Assembly (NCBI GenBank): GCA_039796575.1
Contig: JBDKJP010000053.1
Span: 1 to 64,000, forward strand
Source: UBA668 sp039796575
GTDB taxonomy: Bacteria; Actinomycetota; Acidimicrobiia; Acidimicrobiales; Ilumatobacteraceae
Length of the DNA: 64,000 nucleotides
Reading direction: 5' to 3'
Part shown: positions 46,588 to 55,546 of the stretch, in pieces
Position numbering within the stretch: position 1 is the first letter of the stretch
Layout: each line of letters begins with the position of its first letter
Notes under the pieces: generated by a model
What the model was told of the DNA's origin: nothing
The model's input: the letters and a program-made list of their open reading frames with translations, nothing else
The model's database searches: none
Translations under genes and position numbers: made by a program

Positions 46588-49073
46588 CGGGCACGCCCCG
46601 AGAGGCGGCGGGCCATGGTGGCGGCCAGCGCGGTGCGGTCGATCTTCGCGTTGTGGCGGATGTCGACCGGCAGCTCGGCGGTCCACACCGCGGCCACCGG
46701 TTGCGGCGCCACGGCGGCGCGCACGGCGGCGGTGAGCTCGGGGGACGCCTGCTCGTCACGACCGCCCTCGACCACGATGACCACCTGCTGCACGCCGTAC
46801 GGGCCGACGCCCACGGCCGCAGCGCGGCGCACGCCCGGGACCGCCTCGGCCGCCACCTCGAGCGGCACCGGCGACACGGCACCGTCGACGGTGTGGATGA
46901 GATGCACCACGCGGCCCTCGATCCACAGGTTGCCGTCGGCGTCGAGATGGCCGACGTCGCCCGTGCGGTGCCACACCTCGCCGTCGACCACCGGGCGGGC
47001 CAGGTGCTGCGTGCGCCACAGCCGGTCGTAGCCCGAGGACATCCACGGCGTGCGGGCGAGCACCTCCCCGGTCTGCCCGTGGGGCAGGGGAGTGCTGCCG
47101 TCGACCGGACTGATGCGCACGTCGCAACCGGGTACGGGTGCACCGACGCACACGCCGCGACCGTCGACGGTGCTGCGCTGCGTGAGCGAGATGTCGGCCA
47201 CGGGCAGCACCTCGGTCATGCCGTACGGGGTGTGCAGCGCGGCGTCGGGGCACAGCACCGACACGGCTCGGAGCGTGTCGATGGGCACGGGGGCACCGGC
47301 CGACAGCACCAGCCGCACGGCACCGAACGCCGGCAGGGGCCGGTCGGCGGTGCGCACCACGTTGGCCAGGGCGGCGGGTGATGCGAACACCATGGTGGCG
47401 TCGATGCGGCGGCACGCGTCGTCGAGCGCGGTGGCCGTGAGCGTGCTCGGCGCCGTGACGTCCATGTCGGCGAAGCCCGTGGCGATCCCGAGTGCCGGTC
47501 CGAACACCGCGAACGGTGCGAACGCCGCGACGAACCGGTCGTCGGACGTGATGCCGTACATGGCCTGCACCGCGTCGCGCTGGGCGCACAGTTGGCCGAA
47601 CGTGTAGCGCACGCCCTTCGCCGGCCCGGTGGCGCCGGAGGTGAACACGACGGCGGCGGGGTCGGTGGCCGACGGCTGCGGCACCGTGAGATCGACGAGG
47701 CGGGCGATGGCAGTGGCCCCGTGCAGCGCCGACAGCGGATGCGTGGTCGCTCGCGGTGCCCACCGCAGCGAGCGTGCCGCGGCGATGGCGGCCGTCGGAC
47801 CCACCACGTGGCGCACGCGGGCCGACCGCACTGCGGCGCCGAGGCCGCGGAGGCCGAGGCCCCGATCGGCCACGACGGTGACCGCCCCGATGCGCCAGCA
47901 CGCGTAGACCACGGCCAGCAGGTCGACGCCGGGTGGCACCAGCACGGCGATGCGGTGGCCGTGCTCCACGCCGCGGGCCGTGAGCGCCCCGGCGTAGGTG
48001 GCCACCTTCGCCTCGAACTCGCCGCGGGTGACCACGTCGCCGGACGCGGCATCGCTCACTGCGAGCGCGGCGGGGTCGCCGCCCGCGATGCGCGACCAGA
48101 TGGTGTCGAGGTCGGCGACGGGACCGACGGGCTCGACGGCGGACGTCGCGTCGCCGATGCGTGTGGTGGCCTCGACGATCGCGTCGTGCACGAACGGGGC
48201 GATCGAGGTCTCGAGCACCGTCAGGTGCCCGGTGCCGGCGATGCGGTGCAGCGAGACGTCGCGGAACCGGCCGCGCAGGTCCTCGGCGAAGGAGTCGTCG
48301 AAGACGGGGTCCTTCGAGCCCCACACCAGCCGCACCGGGATGGTGAGGTCGGGGAGCGCGGCCGCCACCTCGGCGAGATCGGCGGCGGAGGGGTGACGAT
48401 CGTCGAACGGCACGTCGGCGACGAACCCGGCGACGGCGTCGCGGCGATCACGCCCGTGGTAGGGCGCGGCCAGCGCGGCCCGTCGGCGGCGGTCGACGTA
48501 CGCGCCCGGCAACCAGGGCGTGCCCCACACGAAGGCGGGCGTGGTGCGCGTGGCCAGGCGGTGCACGCCGTGGGTGGCGGCGAGCCGGATGAGCCACGGC
48601 GCGGTGCGGCCTTCCGGGACGGCGATGCCCGTGTTGGAGAGCACCATCCCGGCCACCAGATCGGGTCGACGCACGGCCACGCCCATCGCGAGGGCACCGC
48701 CCCAGTCCTGCGCGACCAACCACACCGGGCCGGCGATGTCGAGCGCGGACAGGAGGTCGAGCAGGTCGTCGACTCGCTGCCGGTAGCGCCGGGGGCCGGT
48801 CCGCTCCGACCATCCCATGCCGAGATGGTCCGGTGCGATCATGCGGTACGACGGGTCGAGCTCGTGCAGCAGGCGCGACCACAGGAACGACCAGGTGGGG
48901 TTGCCGTGGAGGCACACCACCGTCACGTCGCTCGGGCGCGGGCCCGCGGCCGGACGGTCGAGCAGATGCCACCGATGGGTTCCCGACGCGCCCGGCACGT
49001 CGACGAACCGTGACCACGAAGGGTCGAGCCCGTACGCCTCAAGGTCGAGCGCGGTCGGGGCGGTGCGGGTCAC
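46584..49073 (-). CDS. oleBC: OleBC fusion: beta-lactone decarboxylase + beta-lactone synthetase
   Basis: 829 aa. Residues 1-300 are an alpha/beta-hydrolase of haloalkane-dehalogenase type (LHGNPTWSFLW; nucleophile Asp123 in VAQDWGGALAMG), which is OleB and removes CO2 from the beta-lactone to give the alkene. Residues 320-829 are an ANL adenylating domain with VFTSGATGPAKGVRYT and HTPYGMTEVLPVADI, which is OleC and makes the beta-lactone using ATP. Both active-site words are intact. Fusions of this kind occur in Actinobacteria. GTG 49073 overlaps the oleA stop (GTGA). Confidence 0.92.
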   Translation of the reverse strand: MTRTAPTALDLEAYGLDPSWSRFVDVPGASGTHRWHLLDRPAAGPRPSDVTVVCLHGNPTWSFLWSRLLHELDPSYRMIAPDHLGMGWSERTGPRRYRQRVDDLLDLLSALDIAGPVWLVAQDWGGALAMGVAVRRPDLVAGMVLSNTGIAVPEGRTAPWLIRLAATHGVHRLATRTTPAFVWGTPWLPGAYVDRRRRAALAAPYHGRDRRDAVAGFVADVPFDDRHPSAADLAEVAAALPDLTIPVRLVWGSKDPVFDDSFAEDLRGRFRDVSLHRIAGTGHLTVLETSIAPFVHDAIVEATTRIGDATSAVEPVGPVADLDTIWSRIAGGDPAALAVSDAASGDVVTRGEFEAKVATYAGALTARGVEHGHRIAVLVPPGVDLLAVVYACWRIGAVTVVADRGLGLRGLGAAVRSARVRHVVGPTAAIAAARSLRWAPRATTHPLSALHGATAIARLVDLTVPQPSATDPAAVVFTSGATGPAKGVRYTFGQLCAQRDAVQAMYGITSDDRFVAAFAPFAVFGPALGIATGFADMDVTAPSTLTATALDDACRRIDATMVFASPAALANVVRTADRPLPAFGAVRLVLSAGAPVPIDTLRAVSVLCPDAALHTPYGMTEVLPVADISLTQRSTVDGRGVCVGAPVPGCDVRISPVDGSTPLPHGQTGEVLARTPWMSSGYDRLWRTQHLARPVVDGEVWHRTGDVGHLDADGNLWIEGRVVHLIHTVDGAVSPVPLEVAAEAVPGVRRAAAVGVGPYGVQQVVIVVEGGRDEQASPELTAAVRAAVAPQPVAAVWTAELPVDIRHNAKIDRTALAATMARRLSGRAR

Positions 49074-50098
49074 CAGACGATCTCGGTGGCGCTGGTGTTG
49101 AGACCCGAACCGATGCCGAGGCACAGCACGCGCTGCCCGGGCTGGATCTGGTCCTGCACACCCGCGAGGGTGATGGGCACGGCGGCCGGGCCGACGTTGC
49201 CGTACTTCGGATACGTGAGCGGCACGCGGCTCATGTCGATGCCGAGGCGCTCGCACAGCATGGTGGTGTGCACCTTGCTGACCTGGTGGAGGATGTACCA
49301 GTCGGCCGAGGGTGCCCAGTCGAAGTCGGCGGGCGCGGCCTTCCACGCCTCGTCGGCGAGGTCGAGGCCGGCCACGAGCAGGGCCGCCGTGTCGGTGGTC
49401 ATCTTGTCGAGGCTGCCCACGCACAGCAGCTCGTGCTGGGTGGCGGCGCGCGCCGTGCCGCCCACGATGCGGTGCGCCTCGGGGTGACGATCCGTGTTGG
49501 CCAGCACCATCGCCGCAGCGCCGGAGCCGAGGGTGAGCGACGCGAACTCGTTGAAGACGTCGATCATCGACGCCTCCGGCCGGCGCAGGCGCTCGATGGT
49601 GGTCTCCTGCGTGTACCGGCTGCCCTCACCGTCGACGATGAGCGCGTAGTCGACCGTGCCGGTGTCGATCATGGTGGCGGCGACGTGCATCGCGTTCATG
49701 AAGCCGAGGCAGGCGTTGCCGATGTCGAAGTTGAGGCACGACGTCGGCAGGCCGAGACGGTGGTGCACCGCGCAGGCCATCGAGGGCTCGAGGTGCGACT
49801 TGCACACCGAGGTGCTGATGAGGATGCCGATCTCCGACGGGTCGATGCCCGCCTTCTCGATGGCGGCGCGGCCGGCCAGTGCGGCAGCGTCGGCGAACGA
49901 CACGTCGGCGTCCCACCAGCGGCGTTCGTCGATGCCGGCGACGCCCGACAGCAGCCCGGCACGCATGCCGTTGCGCTCGTAGGTCTCGGCGAGTTGCTCG
50001 TCGATCCAGTCGGAGGTCACCACGTTCGGTGCCTCGACGGCCGCAAGGCTCAGTACTCCGCTGCGTTGGTGCCGGAACACCGAGTTTCCACTCATCAC
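49070..50098 (-). CDS. oleA: OleA, head-to-head acyl-CoA condensing thiolase
   Basis: 342 aa. Non-decarboxylating Claisen condensation of two fatty acyl-CoAs. Nucleophile Cys130 in FDIGNACLGFMNAM; the OleA-specific Glu104 in CKSHLEPSMACAV, which distinguishes it from FabH; catalytic His in YILHQVSKVHT; Asn in YGNVGPAAVP. It has a leader with a GAAGGTGAT ribosome site; a TAACCT hexamer lies about 29 nt upstream of the start. First gene of the ole operon. Confidence 0.92.
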   Translation of the reverse strand: MMSGNSVFRHQRSGVLSLAAVEAPNVVTSDWIDEQLAETYERNGMRAGLLSGVAGIDERRWWDADVSFADAAALAGRAAIEKAGIDPSEIGILISTSVCKSHLEPSMACAVHHRLGLPTSCLNFDIGNACLGFMNAMHVAATMIDTGTVDYALIVDGEGSRYTQETTIERLRRPEASMIDVFNEFASLTLGSGAAAMVLANTDRHPEAHRIVGGTARAATQHELLCVGSLDKMTTDTAALLVAGLDLADEAWKAAPADFDWAPSADWYILHQVSKVHTTMLCERLGIDMSRVPLTYPKYGNVGPAAVPITLAGVQDQIQPGQRVLCLGIGSGLNTSATEIVW

Positions 50099-50206
50099 AT
50101 CACCTTCGTGTCGGTTCGACCGAGAGGTTAGGAGCGGAACTGTTGCGTTGTGCAGGTGTGGCGCCGCCGAGGGCCCGATTCATCTGTCCATGCAGGTCAG
50201 CGGGGA

Positions 50207-50218
50207 TGTGACGTCACA
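50207..50218. promoter_or_regulatory. perfect 12-bp palindrome upstream of ole operon
   Basis: TGTGACGTCACA, about 110 bp upstream of oleA and overlapping the stop codon of the nitroreductase gene. It resembles a compact Crp- or GntR-type site. One occurrence only, so it may be chance. Confidence 0.35.
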
Positions 50219-50765
50219 CCTCGTGGAGCGTCACCGCGGGGCGTTCGGGCGCTGCGACCTGCTCGGTGGCCCAGCCGAGGTAGATGATCGCGGCGACGTG
50301 CGAGCCCGGTTCGAACCCGCAGGCCGCGGCCACCGGGTCGTTGGCACCCTTCGGGCACGAGCCCCAGTAGCTCGCCAGCCCGTGTGCGGTGGCGGCGAGC
50401 AGCAGGTTCTGCACGCCGGCCGCGACGGCGTCGCGGTTCTCGGCGGTGCGGTCGGCGGTGTCGCCGGGTGCCGAGCCCACCACGAGGCTGACCGGCGTGC
50501 GGAGGTACTTGGTGCGCGCCTTGGCCACCTTCTCCGCCGGGTCGCCACGTTGCGCCATCGCATCGGCGATGACCTCGCCCAGGCGGGCGCGTCCGTCGCC
50601 CTCGGCGACGGCGAACTGCCACGGCCACGTGCGCTTGTGGTTCGGCGCCCAGGTGGCCAGCTCGCAGAGCTCCTCCACCAGTGCGCGCGGCACCGGCCGT
50701 TCGCGATCGACGATCATGCTGGTGCGCCGGGCGCGGACGAGGGCGGCGAGGTCGTCGGGCGTCAT
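50214..50765 (-). CDS. nitroreductase-family protein
   Basis: 183 aa. FMN-binding nitroreductase fold of the small YdjA-like group: RARRTSMIVDRERPVPRALV, TWAPNHKRTWPWQFAVAEGD, GVQNLLLAATAHGLASYWGS. Substrate unknown. ATG overlaps the stop of the hydrolase gene (ATGA). Confidence 0.87.
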   Translation of the reverse strand: MTPDDLAALVRARRTSMIVDRERPVPRALVEELCELATWAPNHKRTWPWQFAVAEGDGRARLGEVIADAMAQRGDPAEKVAKARTKYLRTPVSLVVGSAPGDTADRTAENRDAVAAGVQNLLLAATAHGLASYWGSCPKGANDPVAAACGFEPGSHVAAIIYLGWATEQVAAPERPAVTLHEV

Positions 50766-51589
50766 GCCGCCGAGCGTACGTGCGCCACGACCAGATCGGT
50801 CCAGCGGCGCCACAGCTGCGGCGGGTAGTCGTGCCCCATTCCCTCGATGATCTCGAGCCGCGCGCCGGGGATGAGTGCCGCGGTGCGCTCGCCGCCGATG
50901 GGGAAGATGAGGTTGTCCTTGTCGCCGTGGATGACGAGCGTCGGGGTGGTGATGCCCGGCAGCAGCTCGGCCCGCGAGCCGCTGCGGCCGACGGCCTCGA
51001 ACTGCCGCTTCACACCGGCCGGGTCGAAGCTGCGGTCGAAGGCACGCTCGGCGTCGGCCCGCCACCGCGCCTCGTCGGCGAACTCGGGGCTGCCCCACTC
51101 GTGCAGGCCGGCGATGGCGTGCTGCACGTACTCCTCGCGGTTCGTGGCGCCCGGTGCGGTGAGCAGCTCCCACGCACGAGGCGTGCTCTGCCGGAACTCG
51201 TCCTCGCCCGTGTTGCTCATCACCGAGGTCATCGACAGCAGCCGGTCGCGGTGCTCGATGGCCATCGTCTGCACGATCATCCCGCCCATCGACAGCCCCA
51301 TCACGTGGGCGCGCTCGACGCCCAGCGCGTCGAGCACGGCCATGCCGTCGGCCGCCATGTCGCTCACCGTGTACGGCACGTCGGGCACGCGCGAGCTGAG
51401 GCCGACGTCGCGGTTGTCGTAGCGCACCACCTGCAGGCCCTCGGCCGCGAACATCTCGCACCAGGCCTCCTGGTAGTTGATGCACTGGCTGCCGAGGCCG
51501 TTGACGAGCAACAGCGTCGGGTTCGTGGCGTCGCCGACGACGTCGAAGTGGATGCGGACGTCGCCGTTGGCTGCCGTTCCCGAACGCAT
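50762..51589 (-). CDS. alpha/beta-hydrolase
   Basis: 275 aa. Nucleophile elbow MGLSMGGMIVQ, oxyanion region LLLVNGLGSQ, Asp in VIHGDKDNLIFP and final His in EGMGHDYP. Esterase or lactonase-type; substrate unknown. One base separates it from the stop of the acyl-CoA ligase gene, so the three genes 53324-50214 form one unit. Confidence 0.87.
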   Translation of the reverse strand: MRSGTAANGDVRIHFDVVGDATNPTLLLVNGLGSQCINYQEAWCEMFAAEGLQVVRYDNRDVGLSSRVPDVPYTVSDMAADGMAVLDALGVERAHVMGLSMGGMIVQTMAIEHRDRLLSMTSVMSNTGEDEFRQSTPRAWELLTAPGATNREEYVQHAIAGLHEWGSPEFADEARWRADAERAFDRSFDPAGVKRQFEAVGRSGSRAELLPGITTPTLVIHGDKDNLIFPIGGERTAALIPGARLEIIEGMGHDYPPQLWRRWTDLVVAHVRSAA

Positions 51590-51590
51590 G

Positions 51591-53324
51591 TCAGGCCCCT
51601 TCCAGGATCTCCTTGCGCACCTCGCGCTTGAGGAACTTGCCGCTCGCGTTGCGCGGGATGGGCTCCGTGCGGAACCACACCTTCGACGGGATCTTGTACG
51701 CCGCGAGGTTCGCCTTCAGGAACTCGCGCAGCTCGTCGGTGGAGAGCGACGCACCGTCCTTCAGCACGATGCACGCGGCCACCTCCTCACCGAGGCGATC
51801 GTCGGGCACGCCGAACACGATGGCTTCCATCACCGCGTCGTGGTGGTAGATGGCGGCCTCGACCTCGCTGCAGTACACGTTCTCGCCGCCGCGGATGACC
51901 ATGTCCTTCGCGCGGTCGACGATGAACACCCAGCCGTCCTCGTCGATGCGGGCGATGTCGCCGGTGTTCAGCCAGCCGTCGCGGATGGAGTCGGCGGTGG
52001 CCTCGGGGCGGTTGATGTAGCCCTTGATGACGATGCTGCCGCGCACGCACAGCACGCCCGTCACGTCGGGGTCGCGGGGCAGGTCGTTGCCGTCCTCGTC
52101 GACCAGCTTGAAGTCGAGCGTCGGCACCACCGGGCCGCACGAGGCGGGCTTGGCGAGGTAGAAGCGCGACGAGTTGGCGGTGATGATGCCGTGGGTCTCG
52201 GTCATGCCGTAGCCGGTGGTGGGCGAGCCCTTCTCCAGCGCGCTGTCGATCTTCTCCACGAGGTCGGGCTGCACGGCCGAGCCGCCGCCACTGATGCTGG
52301 CCAGCGACGACGTGTCGCGCGTGCTCCAGTCGGGGTGCATCAACAGCTCGCGGCCCATGGTGGGCACGCCCGAGAAGTTGGTGACCTTCTCGCGCTCGAT
52401 GAGCTCGAGCGCACGGCCCGCGTCCCACTTGTAGGTGAGCACGATGGTGGCGCCGCTGGCCGTGGCCGGGTGGAGCAGGCAGTTGCACGCCGTGACGTGG
52501 AACAGCGGGGTGGGGGCCATGAACACCGGCGGCAGCGCGGCCGGGGGAGCGGCCGGCGCTTCGATCTCGCCGGCGGCGATGGCCTTCGCCTCGGCCGACG
52601 CGACGGCGGCGCCCATGTAGACGAGGTTGAGCAGGTTGTGCACCGAACCGCGGTGCGTGAGCTGGGCGCCCTTCGGGAAGCCGGTGGTGCCCGACGTGTA
52701 GAAGATGGTGGCGTCGTCGTCGGGGTCGATCTCGGCGGGCGGCAGGGAGCCCGGGTCGTCGGCGGCCATCACGTCGTCCCAGCGCGCGGCGTTGGCCGGC
52801 AGGTCGCGCTCGGTGCGCACGGTGACCACGTGCAGCGGGTGCGGCACGCGCACACGGACGGCCTCGAGGATGTGGCTGACGCGCTCGAGGCGCTCGTCGT
52901 CGACGATGAGCACCTTCGGGTGGCTGTCGTCGAGCGCGTACTCCATCTCGCTCGGGGTCCACCACGCGTTCATGCCCACGCACGCGGCGCCGAGGCTGAT
53001 GGCGGCCCAGTACCCCACGACCCACTCGGGGTAGTTGCGCATCGCGAGGGCGACGCGGTCGCCGGACGTGACGCCCTGCGCGGCCAGATGGTGAGCCAGC
53101 TTGCGCACCTGGGCGTGGATCTCGGTGTAGCTGTAGTGCTCGTCCTCGTAGCAGATGTACTGCTTGTCGCCGTGCGCCGCGGTCATCTCCCACAGCACGC
53201 GCATGTTCGGCGGTGCCGAGTCGAACACCCGCATCGGGACACCACGGACCTCGATGGTGCTCATGTGGAAGGGCGAGCCAGGGGACTCGAGTTCGGCGCG
53301 TGCTGCTTTGTAATGGTCGATCAC
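51591..53324 (-). CDS. fatty-acyl-CoA synthetase (FadD-like)
   Basis: 577 aa. ANL-superfamily ligase: ATIFYTSGTTGFPKGAQLTH (P-loop), GYGMTETHGI, DGWLNTGDIARIDEDGWVFI, and PRNASGKFLKRE with the C-terminal catalytic Lys. Forms acyl-CoA from a carboxylate, ATP and CoA. It could supply acyl-CoA to the ole pathway downstream. An Ala/Pro-rich insert (EIEAPAAPPAALPP) near residue 270 is unusual. GTG 53324 is the likeliest start but has no clear ribosome site. Confidence 0.9.
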   Translation of the reverse strand: MIDHYKAARAELESPGSPFHMSTIEVRGVPMRVFDSAPPNMRVLWEMTAAHGDKQYICYEDEHYSYTEIHAQVRKLAHHLAAQGVTSGDRVALAMRNYPEWVVGYWAAISLGAACVGMNAWWTPSEMEYALDDSHPKVLIVDDERLERVSHILEAVRVRVPHPLHVVTVRTERDLPANAARWDDVMAADDPGSLPPAEIDPDDDATIFYTSGTTGFPKGAQLTHRGSVHNLLNLVYMGAAVASAEAKAIAAGEIEAPAAPPAALPPVFMAPTPLFHVTACNCLLHPATASGATIVLTYKWDAGRALELIEREKVTNFSGVPTMGRELLMHPDWSTRDTSSLASISGGGSAVQPDLVEKIDSALEKGSPTTGYGMTETHGIITANSSRFYLAKPASCGPVVPTLDFKLVDEDGNDLPRDPDVTGVLCVRGSIVIKGYINRPEATADSIRDGWLNTGDIARIDEDGWVFIVDRAKDMVIRGGENVYCSEVEAAIYHHDAVMEAIVFGVPDDRLGEEVAACIVLKDGASLSTDELREFLKANLAAYKIPSKVWFRTEPIPRNASGKFLKREVRKEILEGA

Positions 53325-53382
53325 GAGGGTGGATGCTGGCAGACCGGACGTGACCGTCGCCACACGGAGTACCGTCGACCCG

Positions 53383-53961
53383 ATGGGAGCCGAACGACTG
53401 CGCACCGGAACCGATGGCGTCACGCGCTGCTGGTGGTGCGGCGACGACCCCCTCTACGTGCGGTATCACGACGACGAGTGGGGCCACGAGGTGGTCGACG
53501 ACACCCGCCTGTTCGAGAAGCTGTGCCTCGAGGGGTTCCAGTCCGGGTTGTCGTGGCTCACCATCCTCCGTAAACGCGACAACTTCCGGGCCGCGTTCGA
53601 CGGGTTCGACGCCACCCGGGTGGCCGAGTACGGCCCCGCCGACGTCGAACGACTGCTCGGCGACGCCGGCATCGTGCGCCATCGCGGCAAGATCGAGAGC
53701 ACCATCAACAATGCGCAGCGCATGCTCGAGCTCGAGGTCGAGCACGGGTCGCTGTACCAGTGGGTGCAGCAGTTCCGTCCCGAACCGGTGCGCCTCACCA
53801 TCGACAGCGAGTTCCGCGCCACCTGCCCCGAGAGCGTCGCGATGTCGAAGGCGTTGAAGAAGAAGGGCTGGAGCTTCGTCGGCCCCACCACCCTGTACGC
53901 GTTCATGCAGGCGATGGGCCTCGTCGACGACCACATCGACGGCTGCGAGCGCCGCCCCTGA
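53383..53961 (+). CDS. tag: DNA-3-methyladenine glycosylase I
   Basis: 192 aa. Base-excision enzyme removing 3-methyladenine. RCWWCGDDPLYVRYHDDEWG with zinc Cys, FEKLCLEGFQSGLSWLTILR, and KKKGWSFVGPTTLYAFMQAM are Tag hallmarks. TACCGT lies 7 nt before the ATG. Divergent from the ligase gene; family-1 palindrome follows 10 nt after the stop. Confidence 0.93.
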   Translation: MGAERLRTGTDGVTRCWWCGDDPLYVRYHDDEWGHEVVDDTRLFEKLCLEGFQSGLSWLTILRKRDNFRAAFDGFDATRVAEYGPADVERLLGDAGIVRHRGKIESTINNAQRMLELEVEHGSLYQWVQQFRPEPVRLTIDSEFRATCPESVAMSKALKKKGWSFVGPTTLYAFMQAMGLVDDHIDGCERRP

Positions 53962-53971
53962 GGGGAGGGGT

Positions 53972-54046
53972 TTCTGGGCGTCGTTCGTCCCAGTTCGGCT
54001 TCTGGGCGTGTTGCGTCCCGGAAACCGGGACGGAACACGCCCAGAA
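53972..54046. repeat. dispersed palindrome family 1, copy C
   Basis: Stem arms 54000-54021 and 54025-54046 (TTCTGGGCG…GTCCCGG-aaa-CCGGGAC…CGCCCAGAA), one mismatch, preceded by a half element TTCTGGGCGTCGTTCGTCCC at 53972. Starts 10 nt after the tag stop. Confidence 0.8.
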
Positions 54047-54089
54047 AACCACCCCGCAGCGGTGGGCGGGGTGCGGAAGGATGAGCGGC

Positions 54090-54581
54090 ATGGCCACCGT
54101 CGCACGCATCCGACCCGAGGACTGGTCGGTGCTCCGGGCCGTGCGCATCGCGGCGTTGACCGACACGCCGGAGGCGTTCGGCTCCACCCTCGAGCGCGAG
54201 CTCGCGTTCAGCGACGACGACTGGCGGTCGCGGGCCGCGGCCAGCGCCGACGGCTCGGCGCGTGGCACGTGGCTGGCGTGGGAGGGCGACGAGGTGGTCG
54301 GCATCGTCGGCTCGTTCGTCGACGGCGACACGGCCGAGCTGGTCAGCATGTGGGTCGCCCCGTCCGCACGCGGCACGGGTGTGGGCGTGCAGCTCGTCGA
54401 CACCGCCGTCGACTGGGCCCGCACGACCGGGGTCGGCTCGATCGACCTGTGGGTGGTGCGCGGCAACGACCGCGCACAGCGGCGCTACGAGTCGGCCGGG
54501 TTCGTGCTCACCGCCGACCACCAACCGCTGCCGTCCGACCCCTGCCGCGACGAGCTCCGCATGCGCCGCCCTCTTCGGTGA
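54090..54581 (+). CDS. GNAT-family acetyltransferase
   Basis: 163 aa. Motif A reads VAPSARGTGVGVQLVDTAVD; RRYESAGFVLT is the ending. Substrate unknown. ATG 54090 is preferred to 54081 because GGAAGG ends 9 nt before it. Convergent with dapD. Confidence 0.85.
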   Translation: MATVARIRPEDWSVLRAVRIAALTDTPEAFGSTLERELAFSDDDWRSRAAASADGSARGTWLAWEGDEVVGIVGSFVDGDTAELVSMWVAPSARGTGVGVQLVDTAVDWARTTGVGSIDLWVVRGNDRAQRRYESAGFVLTADHQPLPSDPCRDELRMRRPLR

Positions 54582-54594
54582 CGCGAGGGGTGGG

Positions 54595-55527
54595 TCAGTC
54601 GTTGGCGTGGAGGGCGGCGTTGAGGCCCTCCCACTTGGCGCTGCGGGGGAGGGCCTCCACCGCGCCGGTCTGGCTGTTGCGGCGGTACAGCAGGCCGCTG
54701 GCACCGCTGATGCTGCGCGCCTTCACCACCTCCACGCCGTCGGGGCCGTGCACGGCCACCAGCGTGCCGGCGGTGACGTAGAGGCCGGCCTCGACGATGC
54801 ACTCATCGCCGAGGCTGATGCCGATGCCCGCCTCGGCTCCGAGCAGGCAGCGCTCACCGATGCTGATCATCTCCTTGCCGCCACCCGACAGCGTGCCGAT
54901 GATGGACGCGCCACCGCCGATGTCGCTGCCGTCGCCGACGACGACGCCCTGGCTGATGCGGCCCTCCACCATCGAGGTGCCGAGCGTGCCGGCGTTGAAG
55001 TTCACGAAGCCCTCGTGCATCACGGTGGTGCCCGACGCGAGGTGCGCGCCGAGGCGCACGCGGTCGGCGTCGGCGATGCGCACGCCGGTGGGCACGACGT
55101 AGTCGGTCATGCGCGGGAACTTGTCGAGGCCGTGCACGGTGAGCACGCCGCCGTCGCGGCGCACACGCCAGCGGAGCTCCTCGATGCCGTCCACCGGTGC
55201 CGGGCCGAGGTTGGTCCAGGCGACGTTGGCCAGCAGGCCGAAGATGCCGTCCAGGTTCTGCTCGCGGGGCTTCATCAGCCGGTGCGACAGCAGGTGCAGG
55301 CGCAGGTACGCGTCGCTCGCGTCGGCGGGTGCCGCATCGGTGTCGATGGTGCGCTGCACGGCATTGATGTGCACGCCGCGCACGTCGTCGTACCGCTCGC
55401 CCGTGGTGTACGCCTCGAACGTCTCCGGCATCGGCTCCTCGCCGAGCCCGACCTCGCGGAACCAGGTGTCGAGCACCGTGCCGTCGTCGGTGACGGTGGC
55501 CAGTCCGCGTCCCCATGCCGTTGCCAT
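54595..55527 (-). CDS. dapD: tetrahydrodipicolinate N-succinyltransferase
   Basis: 310 aa. Lysine/diaminopimelate pathway: succinyl-CoA to tetrahydrodipicolinate. Left-handed beta-helix hexapeptides (VVVGDGSDIGGGASIIGTLS then GGGKEMISIG) in the C-terminal half; the long N-terminal domain and length match actinobacterial DapD, not the E. coli type. AGGAGA lies 6 nt before the ATG. Third gene in the lysS-DUF2804-dapD run. Confidence 0.92.
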   Translation of the reverse strand: MATAWGRGLATVTDDGTVLDTWFREVGLGEEPMPETFEAYTTGERYDDVRGVHINAVQRTIDTDAAPADASDAYLRLHLLSHRLMKPREQNLDGIFGLLANVAWTNLGPAPVDGIEELRWRVRRDGGVLTVHGLDKFPRMTDYVVPTGVRIADADRVRLGAHLASGTTVMHEGFVNFNAGTLGTSMVEGRISQGVVVGDGSDIGGGASIIGTLSGGGKEMISIGERCLLGAEAGIGISLGDECIVEAGLYVTAGTLVAVHGPDGVEVVKARSISGASGLLYRRNSQTGAVEALPRSAKWEGLNAALHAND

Positions 55528-55546
55528 GTCGGTTCTCCTTCGTCGT

